A DNA stretch of 64,000 nucleotides, from positions 21,662,442-21,726,441 of the forward strand of contig NC_061813.1 in assembly GCF_021462225.1 (NCBI RefSeq). The letters run 5' to 3'. A program made the translations under genes and the position numbers. Origin of the DNA: Girardinichthys multiradiatus (Eukaryota; Chordata; Actinopteri; Cyprinodontiformes; Goodeidae). Shown here one piece after another: positions 34,501 to 48,300 of this stretch (position 1 is the first letter of the stretch; the number at the start of each line of letters is the position of its first letter). The notes below the pieces were generated by a model. The model had not been told where the DNA came from. It was given only the letters and a program-made list of their open reading frames with translations, and did no database searches.

Positions 34501-37500
34501 TTTCCCCAACTTGCAACTGGAACATAGTTAATTCAATTTAGAAATCTGAGTTCCAACTTCTGAGGTTATAATGGAACTGTAATATAAAGCTAAACTCAGC
34601 CACCGCCAAAAAAGATGTTTTTTAACGTCATCAGAATCTTGTCTCTAAATAAAAACTTGTTAGTTAAAAAAGGGGAACCGGTGAATCATTTAAGACCCCT
34701 GTGGTTGGCCTGTTTCCAACTAGGCAACAAGTGCTAGTGGCGTTTTGCAGCAAGATTGATTACTGTGTAGAAACTAAGGGTGCACCAGTCGATCAGTTGG
34801 CCCCAATTTCCTTAATTTTGCGTGATCGGTCAAATCGTACATGTGAAACTGAACTTATCCACCGATCTTATCTATCGCCACAAAGATCTGAAAATCAGCC
34901 ACTGTCCCATTTTGCTCTGCCGTGAGAGAGGACTGACTGACAAACCTGCCCACCATGTCATGTCTGCACGTGCGCTGTTAACGATAGTCACCCCACTGTT
35001 GCCAACTTAGTGACTTTGTTGTTACATTTAGTGACATGTGACCTTATAACACCTGGCAGTGTCAGTTATAAAAAAAATCTGAATCAGAAGGTCAGGTTTT
35101 TTTAAGATAGTGATGGGTAGGGCTGGGCGATACGGCCTAAAATGAATATTATGATATATTGAGCAGTTCATCTCGGTAACGATAAATGAATGCTAACACT
35201 AACCTACCTACTACCAGCCGGACCCGCCACCGCAAAACCCCCCGAACTCCCCAAGCCGAACCTTGTTGCCACAGTCTTTTGTTCAACATCGTCCTTGCTG
35301 AACCCACTTTCTTTGAGGATGAGCTGCTCCTCTTCCCCCCTCGACCAGCTCTACCACCGCTTCAATATTTTAAATTTCCTCCATTTTCTCAACGTCACCA
35401 TCTATTTTACTTCTTGTGGCAGCTCAGTGGGGTGGAGTCACGTAACTACAGACTGTACACATAGCGTAGCGTCTTAACACTAGAACTCCCAGGGCCGTCA
35501 GTTTGACGGTTTTGAAAGTTTGACATGCCATAACTTTGGTTTATTAAAACTCTTATCTTCCTGGCATCCTGACTTTTTCTAAACCTGTGTCTTTTGTATT
35601 CCTATGTCTCTATTTTTAAAAACAACAAAGTAAATAAAAGATCTAAGTATTTCTACCTCTAACTATCACAGCCGCTATTTTGACGGCCCTATTATTTACA
35701 TTGATTTTTTTTTCCCGCAGCTGAGTTTACGCACGAGCGTTGCCTAGCAACCGCCACTCTATTCTTCCAGGACTACCCTATATATTCAGCCAACCCATCT
35801 TCCCATGAGCTCTGACCATTCACTGTTGGGATGTTGAGCATCCCACAGGATGGTGTTTTCACCATGTTTCACAGTGAGGATGATGAGTTTAGGGTCATGG
35901 ATGGTATTAGTTTTCCACCATACATAGCTTTTTGCATGTACAGTTTATCTGCAGCAGTCAAACTTCAAATGGGACTTCTTCTAGCTTTGTTTCAACAGTG
36001 ACTTTCTTTAAGACTTTTATGTATACATTTGGAAACCCATGCTTCCTTTTCCTTCCCCTTCACCATTGTACACTACTTTCTGTTAATCTAGCACATTAAA
36101 TTCAAATTATGGTAGCTGTAACGTGACGAAATGTGAAAACGTTTAATAGGATATGAATACTTTTGAACTGTTTATCCAGATAATTTAGTCACCTATAGTG
36201 CTTGGTAGCAGCTGTTTGACTTGGGTTTGCTTTGTGAACTCAGCTCTTTACCTGTGATCTATAGGTGAATGTTGCTGCCAAGGATATCCTGCTATTTCTC
36301 CTCAAGGGACGATTAATGATGACAGCGCCAGCCTGGGACAGATTCAATGAGGCACTTTACCCGGTCATACCCATAATACAGGTGTTGTTCGCTTTGTGGA
36401 GATTACAAAGTAATTTCACTGCTGGGCTCTTAAACCAGCCTCCTGTTTGGAACTCATTGCACTATATTTACGGAGGGATATGGCAGTGCATGTTTTCCCA
36501 CTGTCAAAGAAGTGATCATTACTAGAGGAATATTAATATTCTCAGAGCACAAAAACTGCTTTTTGTGCTTCCTGTGAGGAAAAACTTGTTTATTCTCTCG
36601 TTTACATATTTCATGCTATATTGTTTCCTTTTTTTGGTGGCAGAAACAAACTTTTATTAATTGCTCAGTCTCAGGCAACAAGAAGCCAAAAGACTCCTCA
36701 TGAATATACATGAGCGTTTGACTAGGCTGTCAAGTGTGATTTCATTCAAACAGGCCAATACAAGTTGGGCCCTCTATGTCAACAAGAAATGAAATGAAAC
36801 CACCCCTAATCAAAGTGATGCAGATTTTATTTACTGTTGCATTGCTTAGCAGGAATTCCCCGTTGTTCACGGCTTTGTCTTCCAACCCAGTCTGACAAGA
36901 ACGTGTGTGTGTGTGTGTGTGTGTGGGGCTGTATGACAGGGCTATGCCAGCACTGAGGAGTCACTTGGAAAGTGTGTCCTGCTGATAAGTGACATGTCGG
37001 ATGTGACAAGAGACAACGTTTTCCCCACTACAGGCAAGCTGAAAGCAGCGCTCCGACTCTTCTTCTCTAAACAGCCCACGTAAGTCAGAGCTCTGGGTCT
37101 TCCCATTGTCTGAACTTGTTTGATGGTACAGACATGTGTAGGTGTTTTTTTTTTTGTTCGTTTTTTTACAATGCATATGTTGCAAATAATGTTTATCTGG
37201 TATGTTGTTTTTTTTTGTACTGTCTACATGGGGTTGTTAGAGTTTTGTTTTTTGGTCACAGAATTATTTGGCAAAGGTCAATATTTTGCTGTCTGACACA
37301 TTGGGCAGTCATATTATGACTTTAAATACAGTATATTTGTACTTCTACAACTTCTTCACATTTTGTCATGTTGCTAACGGCAACATAATATTCATGTCGC
37401 AAAAAGATGTTTGCAATTGATTAATTGTTGGCCAATATATTCCAGGTTTTATGAAAAAGTCAATTTATATTTTAAATGCTAATGTAATATTTAGCTAGTT

Positions 37501-40500
37501 GGACATAGTCTCACTGCAACACATGCTCACACTGGACACAAAGGACATCGCCCACAAAGCTGAAGGTCACAGAGTGTTGGAGGCATGGATGAGAAAAAAG
37601 AAAATAGGCATGTAATAGATATCGTTATTGCAATATTTACCAATGTTGTCGCCAGTGCAAGGTTTTCTAATATTGTGCAGTATATGTTGGCCAGAAAATT
37701 CTATTTTGGTCTCTTCTGACCAAAGCGCCGTCTTCCATGTTTGCATAGTTGCAAACAATTGCTTTCTTCTTTCTATTCTTCTATAAGGGTTAGATCTTTG
37801 GAGTGTAGGGCTAATAGTTGTCATGTAGTCAGATTCTCCCTCCTGAGCTGTGGATGTCTGCAGCTCCTCAAGGGTTACCTCGGTCTTCTCGGCAGGTTCT
37901 CTGATTAATGTTCTCAATTCCCGCCTATCTGCTCAGGATGGATGTTTTTTTGGTATGTTTGCAGGTGCAGTTTCTGTTTCCATTCCATTTTTATTTAACC
38001 TGAGATCAGATTACACATGCATTGGCTTCTTGCACTGAATTTTATTTAGAACTATCAGGGAAATGAAGGCTGAATTCGAAATGTATGCCACACTGTGCAA
38101 TACTGGTGTAGTCCAGTGTAAGTCCACTAAATGCTCTGTGAGACCTGTGTGAATGTTTTCCAATCTTATGTATTTTAATAGTAATTAATGCCAGTGAAGT
38201 CCAAATAAACTTTAAAGTATCTATCTCTTCTGCTAGACAACTTTAATGCTGATTGCTTGTTAAGCTAATATAATTTTAACAGTTAGCCAGCGCTGTGATG
38301 TAGCAAAAATTGAATTTATTGAGTTCAAGTTAAAACTTTGTTTAAAGTCTCCTAAAACTTGTCGTCAACAGTGTCAGAATAGCCGCAGTGCAACACATCC
38401 TGCCCCACCTAACTAGCAGTGGTGACGCAAAACCCACCAGAATAGAGACAGATCAATCGGTGATCGCGGCCCTTCCCAACATCTTCTGCCTCAGAAACCC
38501 TGTAGACATCACACTCGACACCAGCAATAAGTCCATCCTAAAGGTATAAAGCTACACACAGAAAAACTGACAAAACAAAGACATGTTTTTTACAAAGAGA
38601 AACGGCTTCATTTATGCTTTTATTGTTTGTTAGGTAGAGTCAGTGGAGAAGCTGTTTTGGATCCTGAACTCAGACACTGTAGATATCTCTCTCAGAAGAT
38701 CGGCAGCAGAGCAGCTTTCTGTCGTGCTGCAAGGTGAGGAGCCTCTAAAATCTTCCATGTTGATCGTTAGAGTAAAAATGTAAACAGCTGTATTATTTCT
38801 TACTATATGAAATCACAGTTTGCAAGCTGGCAGAATGTAGTTACTAACAATCTTTTTTTTGTGTGAAATTTAGTGAGGCGGAGTTTAAAAATTTGATGAC
38901 CATGGTTTCCTCTTGTGAAAACTAGATCTGGCAGATGCTGCAGCTGCATTTCTTCCTTCCCCCCCTACAATATGTTTAGGCAAACAGAAAATATAAGCAA
39001 ATGTTTGTTGCCGAAAATTGATCTCTCTGTCTCTCTCTCTTCCACAGACACAACAATGCATCCTGTACTGAAGATTCTTGGCATCACAGAGAAAGTCATT
39101 TCTTTCATCACAGAAAGCGTAAATGGCTACAAGGTAAAAAAAAAAAAAAAACGTAAGAAAAACACTTTTTGGCAAAGGAGTAAAAAATGATTATTGAATA
39201 AACCCTTTACTGAAGTCAAATACAACAAAACCTTGTGTGTTTGTGTTTGGTTATACTATGTGTGTGTGTGTGTGTGTGTGTGTGTTTCTGTCTTGGCACC
39301 ACAGTGAGAACCATTTTCCCGATTTCACCATCAAATTGAGGACTGTTTGTACCAAAGTGAGGACATTTTGCTGGTCCTCACGACCTATTTTGCTAACGGT
39401 TAGGTTTAGGACTAAGGTGTGAATTGAGGTTAGGTTAAGGTTAGGGTTAGGCATGCACTGGTAATGGTTAGCTTTAGGGTTAGTAATCTTAGGGTATAGA
39501 AAGGGTTGAAAATGACTGAAAATTGATGGAAGTCAATGGGAGTCAACACATGGTCCTCACTACATATGGCAAAACAAGAGTGTGTGTGTGTTTGTGTAGA
39601 CTAAAGCCAGTGAGGCATGGATGACAGGAGAATGAAATGGCCTATGTTAATATTGTCAGACAGGCCCTGCTCAACAGTGATTTCTGCCCTCAGCCCAAAA
39701 TTACTTCACTCTGCTGATCATTTCCAGTCCTGGAATCAGAAAGTGCCGGGGGTGATCGTTCAACAAGTCTGGCTATATGGAGGAGAGCAAATCAGGGCAA
39801 CATAACTAAGCCAACATATTAAGGGGTGCATACAGGAGATGCACCACTCAGTAAAGTGTGGTTTCGTCCAGAAGAGTTGACTGGGCATTTATGTGCCGCA
39901 ACGTCATAGTGTGAAGATGTGTTTGCTGTCCTGTACTCATGAATGTGTTTCTCCCCAGAGCTTGGACTGTCTTCTGGAGCCGTGTGCATGCATCTTGAGA
40001 AAACTGGTGTACGCTGATCCGTCTCTGAGGCACAGCCTGGCGCAACACCACCTCCTGCTCCTCTCACTGCTCAGGGGTACGCGCAACAACACCTCATTTA
40101 GTACCAGCTTTAATACCACTCTTGTGTTGAGTGGCTCATGGGCCAAATCCCAAGTCGTCCTCTTCTGTGTTTGTTTTAAACATGTTGTGCTGCAGTATGT
40201 GGCATATAATATGAAGCATGAATATAAATATATATATATCTATGATGCAACTTGTTGATGTGTTGCTCAGCTTTACACCCTGACAGTGCGAGCAGCTTGA
40301 TTTTTGATAGGAGTTGCTGGAAAGTGGTGCAGCTTAAACATGTATTCCATAATTTGTAGCTCAATTTTGGTTTTTCTTATAAAATAAGTAGTCATTTAAT
40401 TTAATTTTAATAATATTTGATAACATTTGATTTGTTTTTTAGTCTGATGTGGAACAGAATAGCTCTTATTCAGAGATTTGAGCTAAATAAGGTTTCAAAC

Positions 40501-43500
40501 TTCAGTTTTAAGTCTTAAGGTGTGAATTTTATTTTAGGTTCCTAACTATGGTTATTATATAAATGTTGTTTCTTCATTGTAGCTGCATTGATATTGAAGG
40601 AAATCAAAGGCAACGGAAAGGAGGTGGCTGTCCTCATGTGCCTCCTGCTTTTCGATGAGATCGCCTGCATTGAAACATGGTCGGTTTATATTTTCTCACT
40701 ACGAGCTAACAATGCCTGTCCTCAGAGTACAGCTCATTTCAGGGATTTTCCATAAATGAAATCAAACTCACTTTAGATATAGTTTAGCACCTACAGATTA
40801 CCTTACACATTTGTCACTAATTGCTGTTTATTTAAGAAAATCGCTACCCTTCCACAAAGTCTGGTGTCATCACATAAGATCTAATCTGAGGTCTTTTGAG
40901 AATTCTACCTTTAGAGGTATTTCATTTTATTCTGTTTGGCTGCAGGAAAATGTTTAGGTTGTATGTTAGAACACTACGGCCTGTGAAGCGGAACAACTGA
41001 AATGGCCAGATTTCATTATCGAAGATCCTGGAGATCATTTTTCCCCAAGTCTATATGAAAACCATAGAGTGTGGTGATGTGCTCCGTTCAGATGATTTTC
41101 TAGTTTCAAAGACGTTTCGTGCTGAACTGCTGCATCACCTGCTACGTCCACTGAAAAAGTGGTGTGATATGTTATGTCATCAACCCAAACACACATGAAG
41201 CAAAATTAGCTTTTTTTTCTGTGTGCATTTTAGAATCTTTGTAGGTTATAAAATCCTGAAGTCATAAACAGCACCTGTTGTATTACCCAGATGTGTTTTT
41301 ATTATTAGTATACATTTGTCTGTGAAAAAATCACCACTTGAAAGCCTCTTTAAAAAAACAGTTTGTCCTCCTTGGTGATTTTTCTCATCAGGTCAGATAA
41401 ACCCACCACAGATGTGACCCTCTCACCATTTTCTCTGCCAGTAACAGCAGTATGGAGGTAGGGCAAGTCATAGAGCAATAATCAACATTAGACAAAAACA
41501 AAATCAGTTCTACCTGCCTTATGAAAGCATCTGTTAAACACACAAATATCCACAGATTTTTAATGTTTGACCTTTGTTTCCTAAAGGTACAACATTCCCT
41601 TCCAGGCAGTGACTCATCACGCCGTCAGCCCGTACTGCTGCGTCTTGGCTCCTTCTTCTGACCTTTTGACCCTGAGCCCTGCCCGCCAAGCCTTGCAGGT
41701 GGCCTGGAATGCTGCATGGCATTCTGGGATAGATCATCTCCTGGATGAACTAGACAGTGTTGCTAATGATGCTGATCAGTAAGGCTGTTACTGTTTCTAA
41801 TCTATATGTTTATTTTCCCATAGAAATATTTTACCAAATAATAGTATGGGCACCGACCGGGGTTGATTAGTATTATTTTTTCCAAGCAATGCTGTTCTTT
41901 GCTGCTGTAAGTAGCATAGTGTTCTCGGTAATATGTAGTATAGCCATTAATCTGTTGATGTTTCCGATGCATTAGTTTGAAGAAGGAATGTTTTTGAAAT
42001 ATTTTTTTTTGGCGGCACTAGTGGCCTTTATTTTTCCTAGTGTTTTTTGATGGTAGTTAGATAGGAAACGGGGGCGGAGAGAGGGGGGACTCGAACTTGA
42101 ACCCAGGACTGCTGTGTCGAGGACCAAAGCCCCTTGTACTTAGGGAGTGGTGGCCTAGTGGTTAGAACAGGAGGTTTGCGTCCTGGAGGGGACACAAGGG
42201 TCCAGGTTTGTATCCCACATATTACCATTCTGGCTCCCTGAGCAAGACCCTTAGCCCCAGAATGCTCCCTGGGCGCCACACAATGGCAGCCCACTGCTCC
42301 CTATAAGGGGTTAAATGCAGAGGACAAATTTTGTTGCAATGTACATGTGCAATGACCAATAAAGAGGATTTAATTTAATTGTACATGGGTCGTGTGCTTA
42401 AACCACCACCAGAAGGAATGTTAAACAGATGTTGGATTACAGGATCAGAGCGATGACTCTATTACAGGGTTTTCATGCAAACAAAGAGCCTGCCTCGTAT
42501 CACTCTTGAACAGCAACATCTCCATCGGGGAGTTCAGCAGCGTGTTTGCACCAGAGTTGTGGCATATTGTGTTCATCTGTCTTCATTTACTCCTAATGTG
42601 ACCTAATTCAAACAAATGAGAATGTCTCTCCACAGTTTAAACCAGCTTGATTAAGACTTTTAAAACACTATTGGTAGATCTATTCATCTGAGATGCTGTA
42701 TGGTGCAGTTACTGGGTGAAGAGCAGTTGCTTAAGATAGATTACTCTTAATGTCTGCATGCGCTGCTCTGTAGCATTATGTTTTAATTATTTTTTGCACC
42801 TACTTTGTGCTCCTTGATAGGCACCAGTGTGACGCGTTATATTTGTGTGATTTAATACAAAACAAAAATGTATCTTCTGACGGCTTGTAAATTGTGGATC
42901 CCTGTGTTTTGTTGCTTTTAAGGATTATACTCAGATCCACAGGTAATGCAATCTTGTCACCGCAACAGCATTTTTAACCACTCACATTTTGACTCCAACA
43001 GATTTCACCCTGACTTGAAGCTATCGGAGTCACAGCTCTCGTTGCTTCGGGCAGCGCACCTTCCTGCTGCGCTGCGTGACTGCATCCAGGCCATTGTGAA
43101 TGCAGCTGGGCACAAATCGGTGGCCCCTGCCCTGTCCAGGCTCAGCCTCTACTTGTTGTTTAACAGACTGGCTCTCCCTCACGTTCCCACCCACAGCTGC
43201 AGAGACATTCTTCAGTCCATCAGCTGGCAGGCAGTGTTGACCAGGTCCTCTGCAGACACATTCAAAAAAGATTTTTATCCTGCATAAAGTACTTGCAAAT
43301 GCCTGTTTCAGTAAATATCTTGCATTCATAATAGAAGAATGCAAATTACCTTTTAATACAAAATGGGTTTTATGTTTGCTGTTAGTGTTTTAACACATTT
43401 ACGAAAGGACATATTTTACCAAAGGATTAAATCTTAATTACTTAATCAATATTTTTTACAGTTATAAATTGTCTGTTTATTTCTTGGTTTACCTTTTACA

Positions 43501-45309
43501 TCGTTTTGATCTGGTCCATTAGGTTAAATAAATACAATCATTAAAAAGGTATGATTTAAACACTGCTTAAAACATTACACATTTTGTAACCTTAACACCA
43601 CAACCGTAGTTGTATTTGTTATTGGGATTTTATATGATAGACCAACACAAAGGAATGCATAGTTGTGAAGGTGAATGAAAATGATACATAGTTTTCAAAG
43701 TTTCTTACAAATAAAAATCTCTAAAGATGTAGCCTGTATGAAAAAAGAGTGGCCATAAGAAAGCCACTTTTGAAAGAATACAGTAAGAGTTTAGTCCAGT
43801 TTACAATTTGCCACAAGCCATGTGGGGGCACAAGTATGGAAGAACTCCTAACTTTTAAGATTAGAAAAGAGCAAAACTCGTTGGCGGAAAGCGTAACTGT
43901 TCCCATCACTATACACACGATAAAACACGGTGGTGGCACTCATGTTGAGGGGATACTGTCAGAGTTGATGGGAATATGGATCTCTAATGTTTTCCAGCAA
44001 ATATCTGCAGCCTTAACAGAACAACTGTTTTGTGAGATTAATCTTACACACAGATGGACTTTATTTAATAGTTGATTTCTAAGGGCAGTTGGTTGCACAG
44101 GATTTTATTTAGGGGTTACATAGTAAATGGGACTGAACACATATGCACACCACACGTTTCAGATCTTATTTGTAAAAAAAAATGTTAAACTCTGTATTTT
44201 TTCCTTGGCACTACACAGTTATTCACCATTGATTTCTGTTGGTCGGTCTGATAAAATTACATTAAATACTTTAAGGTTTGTGGTGATAACGAGACATATA
44301 GTGAAGACTTTTAAGGGGTATGAACACTTTTGCAAGGGACTGCATATATATCACTTATCTTTCATTTGACTAAACCGTTTCCATTCATTTGTTTTATGTG
44401 TTTTAGTTCCCTTCTGTGTCTTTCTGATGCAATTCTTGGGTTCTTTAGTTAATAAAGTTTCTTTGCTGTGATGTGTCCTGATAAAGAACAAGATAAAGAA
44501 AACAAAAGGCAGATGGATTGCATAGTACCTGCATGGAATATGTGAAAAGCCTTTCACCAGTGTCTCTCTTGCCATGACTGTCACACCCTCTGCCTCTTCC
44601 TCACTGCAGGTTTCTCCAGGTGCGCCCAGCCTGTGTTGAGGATGAAAGGTTGCTGGTGGGAATTGTGACATTTTTGAATGCCTACTTCAAACAAATTCCC
44701 ACAGAGTGTGCCTCTGACCAGGAGGACAAAGACCTACGCTGGATACTGGAGCTCCTTCTCAACCAGGTCCAGATCATTTCCACTTTATGGATAAGCATAA
44801 AAGTAAAACCTGCTGCACCACTGTACGGCTCTTCTTAGGGTTATGATGCAAAAGAGTAGTCATATTTTTATTTTTGTACACTGTGATGTTGGACTTTTTC
44901 TATAATTGTGAATTGGAACTGTTGGTTTTAATATGTGAATGTAAATGAGCAGTTTCTCATCAATCTTAGCCATCTGAACCATATGTGCATCACTTATTAA
45001 CGTGTAGCTCTGTAGTATGTGTCTGCTCGCCAGTTCCAGTAAAGCATTTCCATAAGGTGGTTATCTAATTAAGCTCTTCAGTGGAGAAGCTGTTATATCA
45101 GTAACCAAAACCTGAATAAGTCGTGCAGATAGTCGAGCACCCTGAACACATTACGGTCTCATAACAGAAAAACTGCTTTTCCCCTTAGACACAGCAGATA
45201 TTATTTCCTGAGCTCCAAAAAAGCATACAATTCTTATTTAAAATTACCCATCTGTTATAGTAAGGTGGGCTGCTTTCTGTATTTAATCAGTCTCACCTTG
45301 GTTTTCTCA

Positions 45310-45340
<31 letters not shown>

Positions 45341-48300
45341 TTGTGTGTAAATAATAAGGCCTCCCCCAGTGGCTAAAGAAGACTCAGATTTAATGCCTGG
45401 TAGGGGTTAGCCTTGCTGCTCCCTGTTTTCTGTAATTACTGAGCTGTTTCAGCAACATCTGTCTCTTCATACACTTGTATGAAGTGTGCACCAATCAGGA
45501 AGAAATTTTACCATGTACCAGCCAAGAGTATTTTTTCTTCTTTTCCATGAATACAAGTGTTGGTGAAGTTGTGCTTACATTCAATAATATTAATGTTTTT
45601 AAACCAATTAGTCTTTTAATCTATCAAAATCAATGTGAAGAGTGAATACTTTTCCTTTCCTTTGAGCTATTTTAGTACACTAGAAGCATGAGATTTCATT
45701 ATATTTCTCAGTTTAAAAAAACTCCACACAAAAATAAATACTGGGAATTGCTAAAATTGAGAATCAAATCAGCCAATCATACTCACTAATGATTAACTCC
45801 AACCAACGAAGTAAAAGAAAAAAACCTATCATTTGTTATTGACTAATTCTAATATACACACTAATGATTAGGAGACAAGCACTCAATGCAGAATGTTTAA
45901 AACTGATTTTAAATCTAACATCTTTTTGGAGCTCATTGGTTTTTCCAGAAACCGAAAAGGAAAATAACTTTATGGCCTACTTTTGCCTAATTTTGATTTA
46001 AGAGTGATGAGTAGAAGGGGAAAACAGAACTGTCAAAACAATCTCAATGTGCCTTATGAGTCAACATATTACATTAAACAAACTATGACACAATACTTTC
46101 ATTTCCATATTAGAGTAACAATATCTTAACCAAGGCGATAGTATACTCTGTAACACTGAGTAAACATGTGAACACTTTACTATTACTGTTATGTTTCAGT
46201 GTTAATATCATCATCCTAATAAGATGGGCGAGCACTATGAGTGGAGCACAGCAGGTCTATGATATATTTATTTACTTAGTTTTGTCCCTTTTGGCCCTCC
46301 ATACATCTCAGGGCTCACATCAGAATGGTTCTGGAAATCATCTCCCATTCCTGCAATCCTTGCAACCCCATCCCCAACGTAACATTTTTAAGTTATCAGT
46401 AAAGACACTGGAAATCTGTTTAAATAAATATATGATTTAGATAAATAAAGATGAGTTAGAAGACACTTGAATATTAGGCAAAATAACATCACGTTTAAGC
46501 AAATCATGCAGGTTTATTCTGATAATTTTTTAGGAGACTGCTGCTCTTCTTCATTTGCTTCTTGGTGTGGAGACGCAGAGCTTGGCTAAGAGTTTAGAGG
46601 ATCCTGAGAAGATGAAGAACCGTATCAGCCAGAGACTGCAGAGAGAACTCACCAACTTCTTTAAGACCCTACTGATCAGACTGTCAAGTACCACTGACAG
46701 GTAGGTTAATAACAGAAACCTCTTATCCTTTATTTTAAGGTCATTGTGTGTATTGTCTAATTTTAATCACTGTTTTTCCAGATAACTGACTTTATTTTGT
46801 ACAAATCAAAGGAAGCATTTTAAAAAGTAATGAAAAGACAAATTGTAAAGCTTGAAGAATGAGGCAAGAAACTGCGTCCCTTATTGCTTTTCAGTTTGTC
46901 TTTCTGTGTTAGAACCAAAAAAAGGAAAACTTGCTGTCATCAATTCTGAATTTTCCTTCTGATTTATTTCTGTCTCCTGTCTCCCCCCCACCCCCCGCCT
47001 GTCTGCTTTGCTTCTTTTCTCGCTGTCTCTTTTCCTGTCTGTCCAGGCTATGTTTGGCATTGGCGGGTCCCTTTAAGAGCCAGCTGGCACTGCGCTTGCT
47101 TCAGAGCTTGCGGGTGTCTGATGCCCCGCGTTTCTATGGCCTTCCCAGCCTAGAGAGGGCACTGCAGGGCATGGTCAGCCTGACTGCCCAGCCTGGCTGG
47201 AGCTCCCACTGCCCTGACCTGGAGCCCAGCTCCCTCTGCTCCAAATATCTTAGTGGATTATTAGAGGTGAGTGTGAAAGCCGCAGCTTATATTTGTGCGC
47301 GTGTTCTCATATGCTTGCTTGTTGAATGGGCTTATGCCAACCTTCTACTTGTTATCCAGATATTGGAGTGCCTACAGAAATGTTTAAATGCTAAAACATG
47401 GAAATTTCTGAGGGATGAATTAAAATTCAGCAAAACACTATGAAGATGCGGATGAAATTAATTACTCTTGGTTTTTCCACTTGTTCAGCAGTGCATAAAA
47501 CAATAGCCTAACAATCTAAGACCAGCTTGTTCAAGAATCATCAGCACAAAGGTGTCAAAGGTTTTGTTTTTTAACAAAGAACCCCGTGGAATATAATCTT
47601 TTGTTTACACCACATATACTTTTTTTTTGTTTAACTGCAATACAGATACAATAAAGAAACACAAATGCATATTTACAGCTAATTTCCTGTTTTGATATAC
47701 TTTATGAGTCTAAAACCTCATAGTTATCCCCTTTTTAATCCTCTGACTGGCCTCTCCACTGGCTTGCTGGCAGTGTGTGGTCCTAAAGCTCTGCAGGCCT
47801 TTGGCTCCTCTCTCTTCATCTGCTGTTTTGTGCAGTCTCACACACCGATGGCACACACAAACAAACTAATTAGTCTCTCAGCTGTATTAAAGTTTAATTT
47901 GGATGCAGTGCTTGACAAGCATACAATTGGCCCTGAGTGAAACAGAACTTACTGTAAGCTGAGGCTTTCAAGTTTGCTTTGTGTTGAGAAATAAGGTTTC
48001 AGTACCACACACATACATACTGGGCAAAGATGTCTCTGAATTATATGTGTGTATGATGTCATATTATTAGGAAGACATTTTTTTTGTGTCTCTCACACAG
48101 GTGATCTCTTCATTTTATGTTGAGTGGAGAGGGAACTCCTTGTCTTTCATGGGGAAAGGTGTGACCAAGAATGCTATTATTTGCTTGCTTCACCTGTCCC
48201 ATGAGATGATGACAGAAAACAAGGATAAGGCAAGTCTCACATTATAATCTAATGTAATTATATTGTTGCCACATTATGACCACTCACTGAAATGTGTTTT

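Larger units (their letters stand above)
33915..36165 (-). mobile_element. Tc1 relic of the recurrent family, interrupted, in intron 15
   Basis: The left end near 33925-34030 ('ttccactttttgtcatgttg', 'attttatgtgatagtttagc') and right end near 36110-36160 ('aacgtgacgaaatgtgaaaa', 'gatatgaatacttttgaact') are the two terminal repeats of the family. Minus-strand transposase text lies near 35820-36050. Younger insertions (34775-35815) separate the parts. Confidence 0.6.

Noticed and set aside
35186..35477. Overlapping 92- and 95-codon frames in intron 15
   Set aside because: Both are Pro/Leu-rich translations of repeat DNA in different frames, without family resemblance.
39400..39490. Interstitial telomere-like TTAGGG repeats
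   Set aside because: The units are irregular and embedded in a known type of dispersed vertebrate repeat next to (TG)n. There is no tandem TTAGGG array.
42142..42215. tRNA gene
   Set aside because: A and B boxes are present, but the sequence cannot form a proper cloverleaf and continues into a SINE body and tail.
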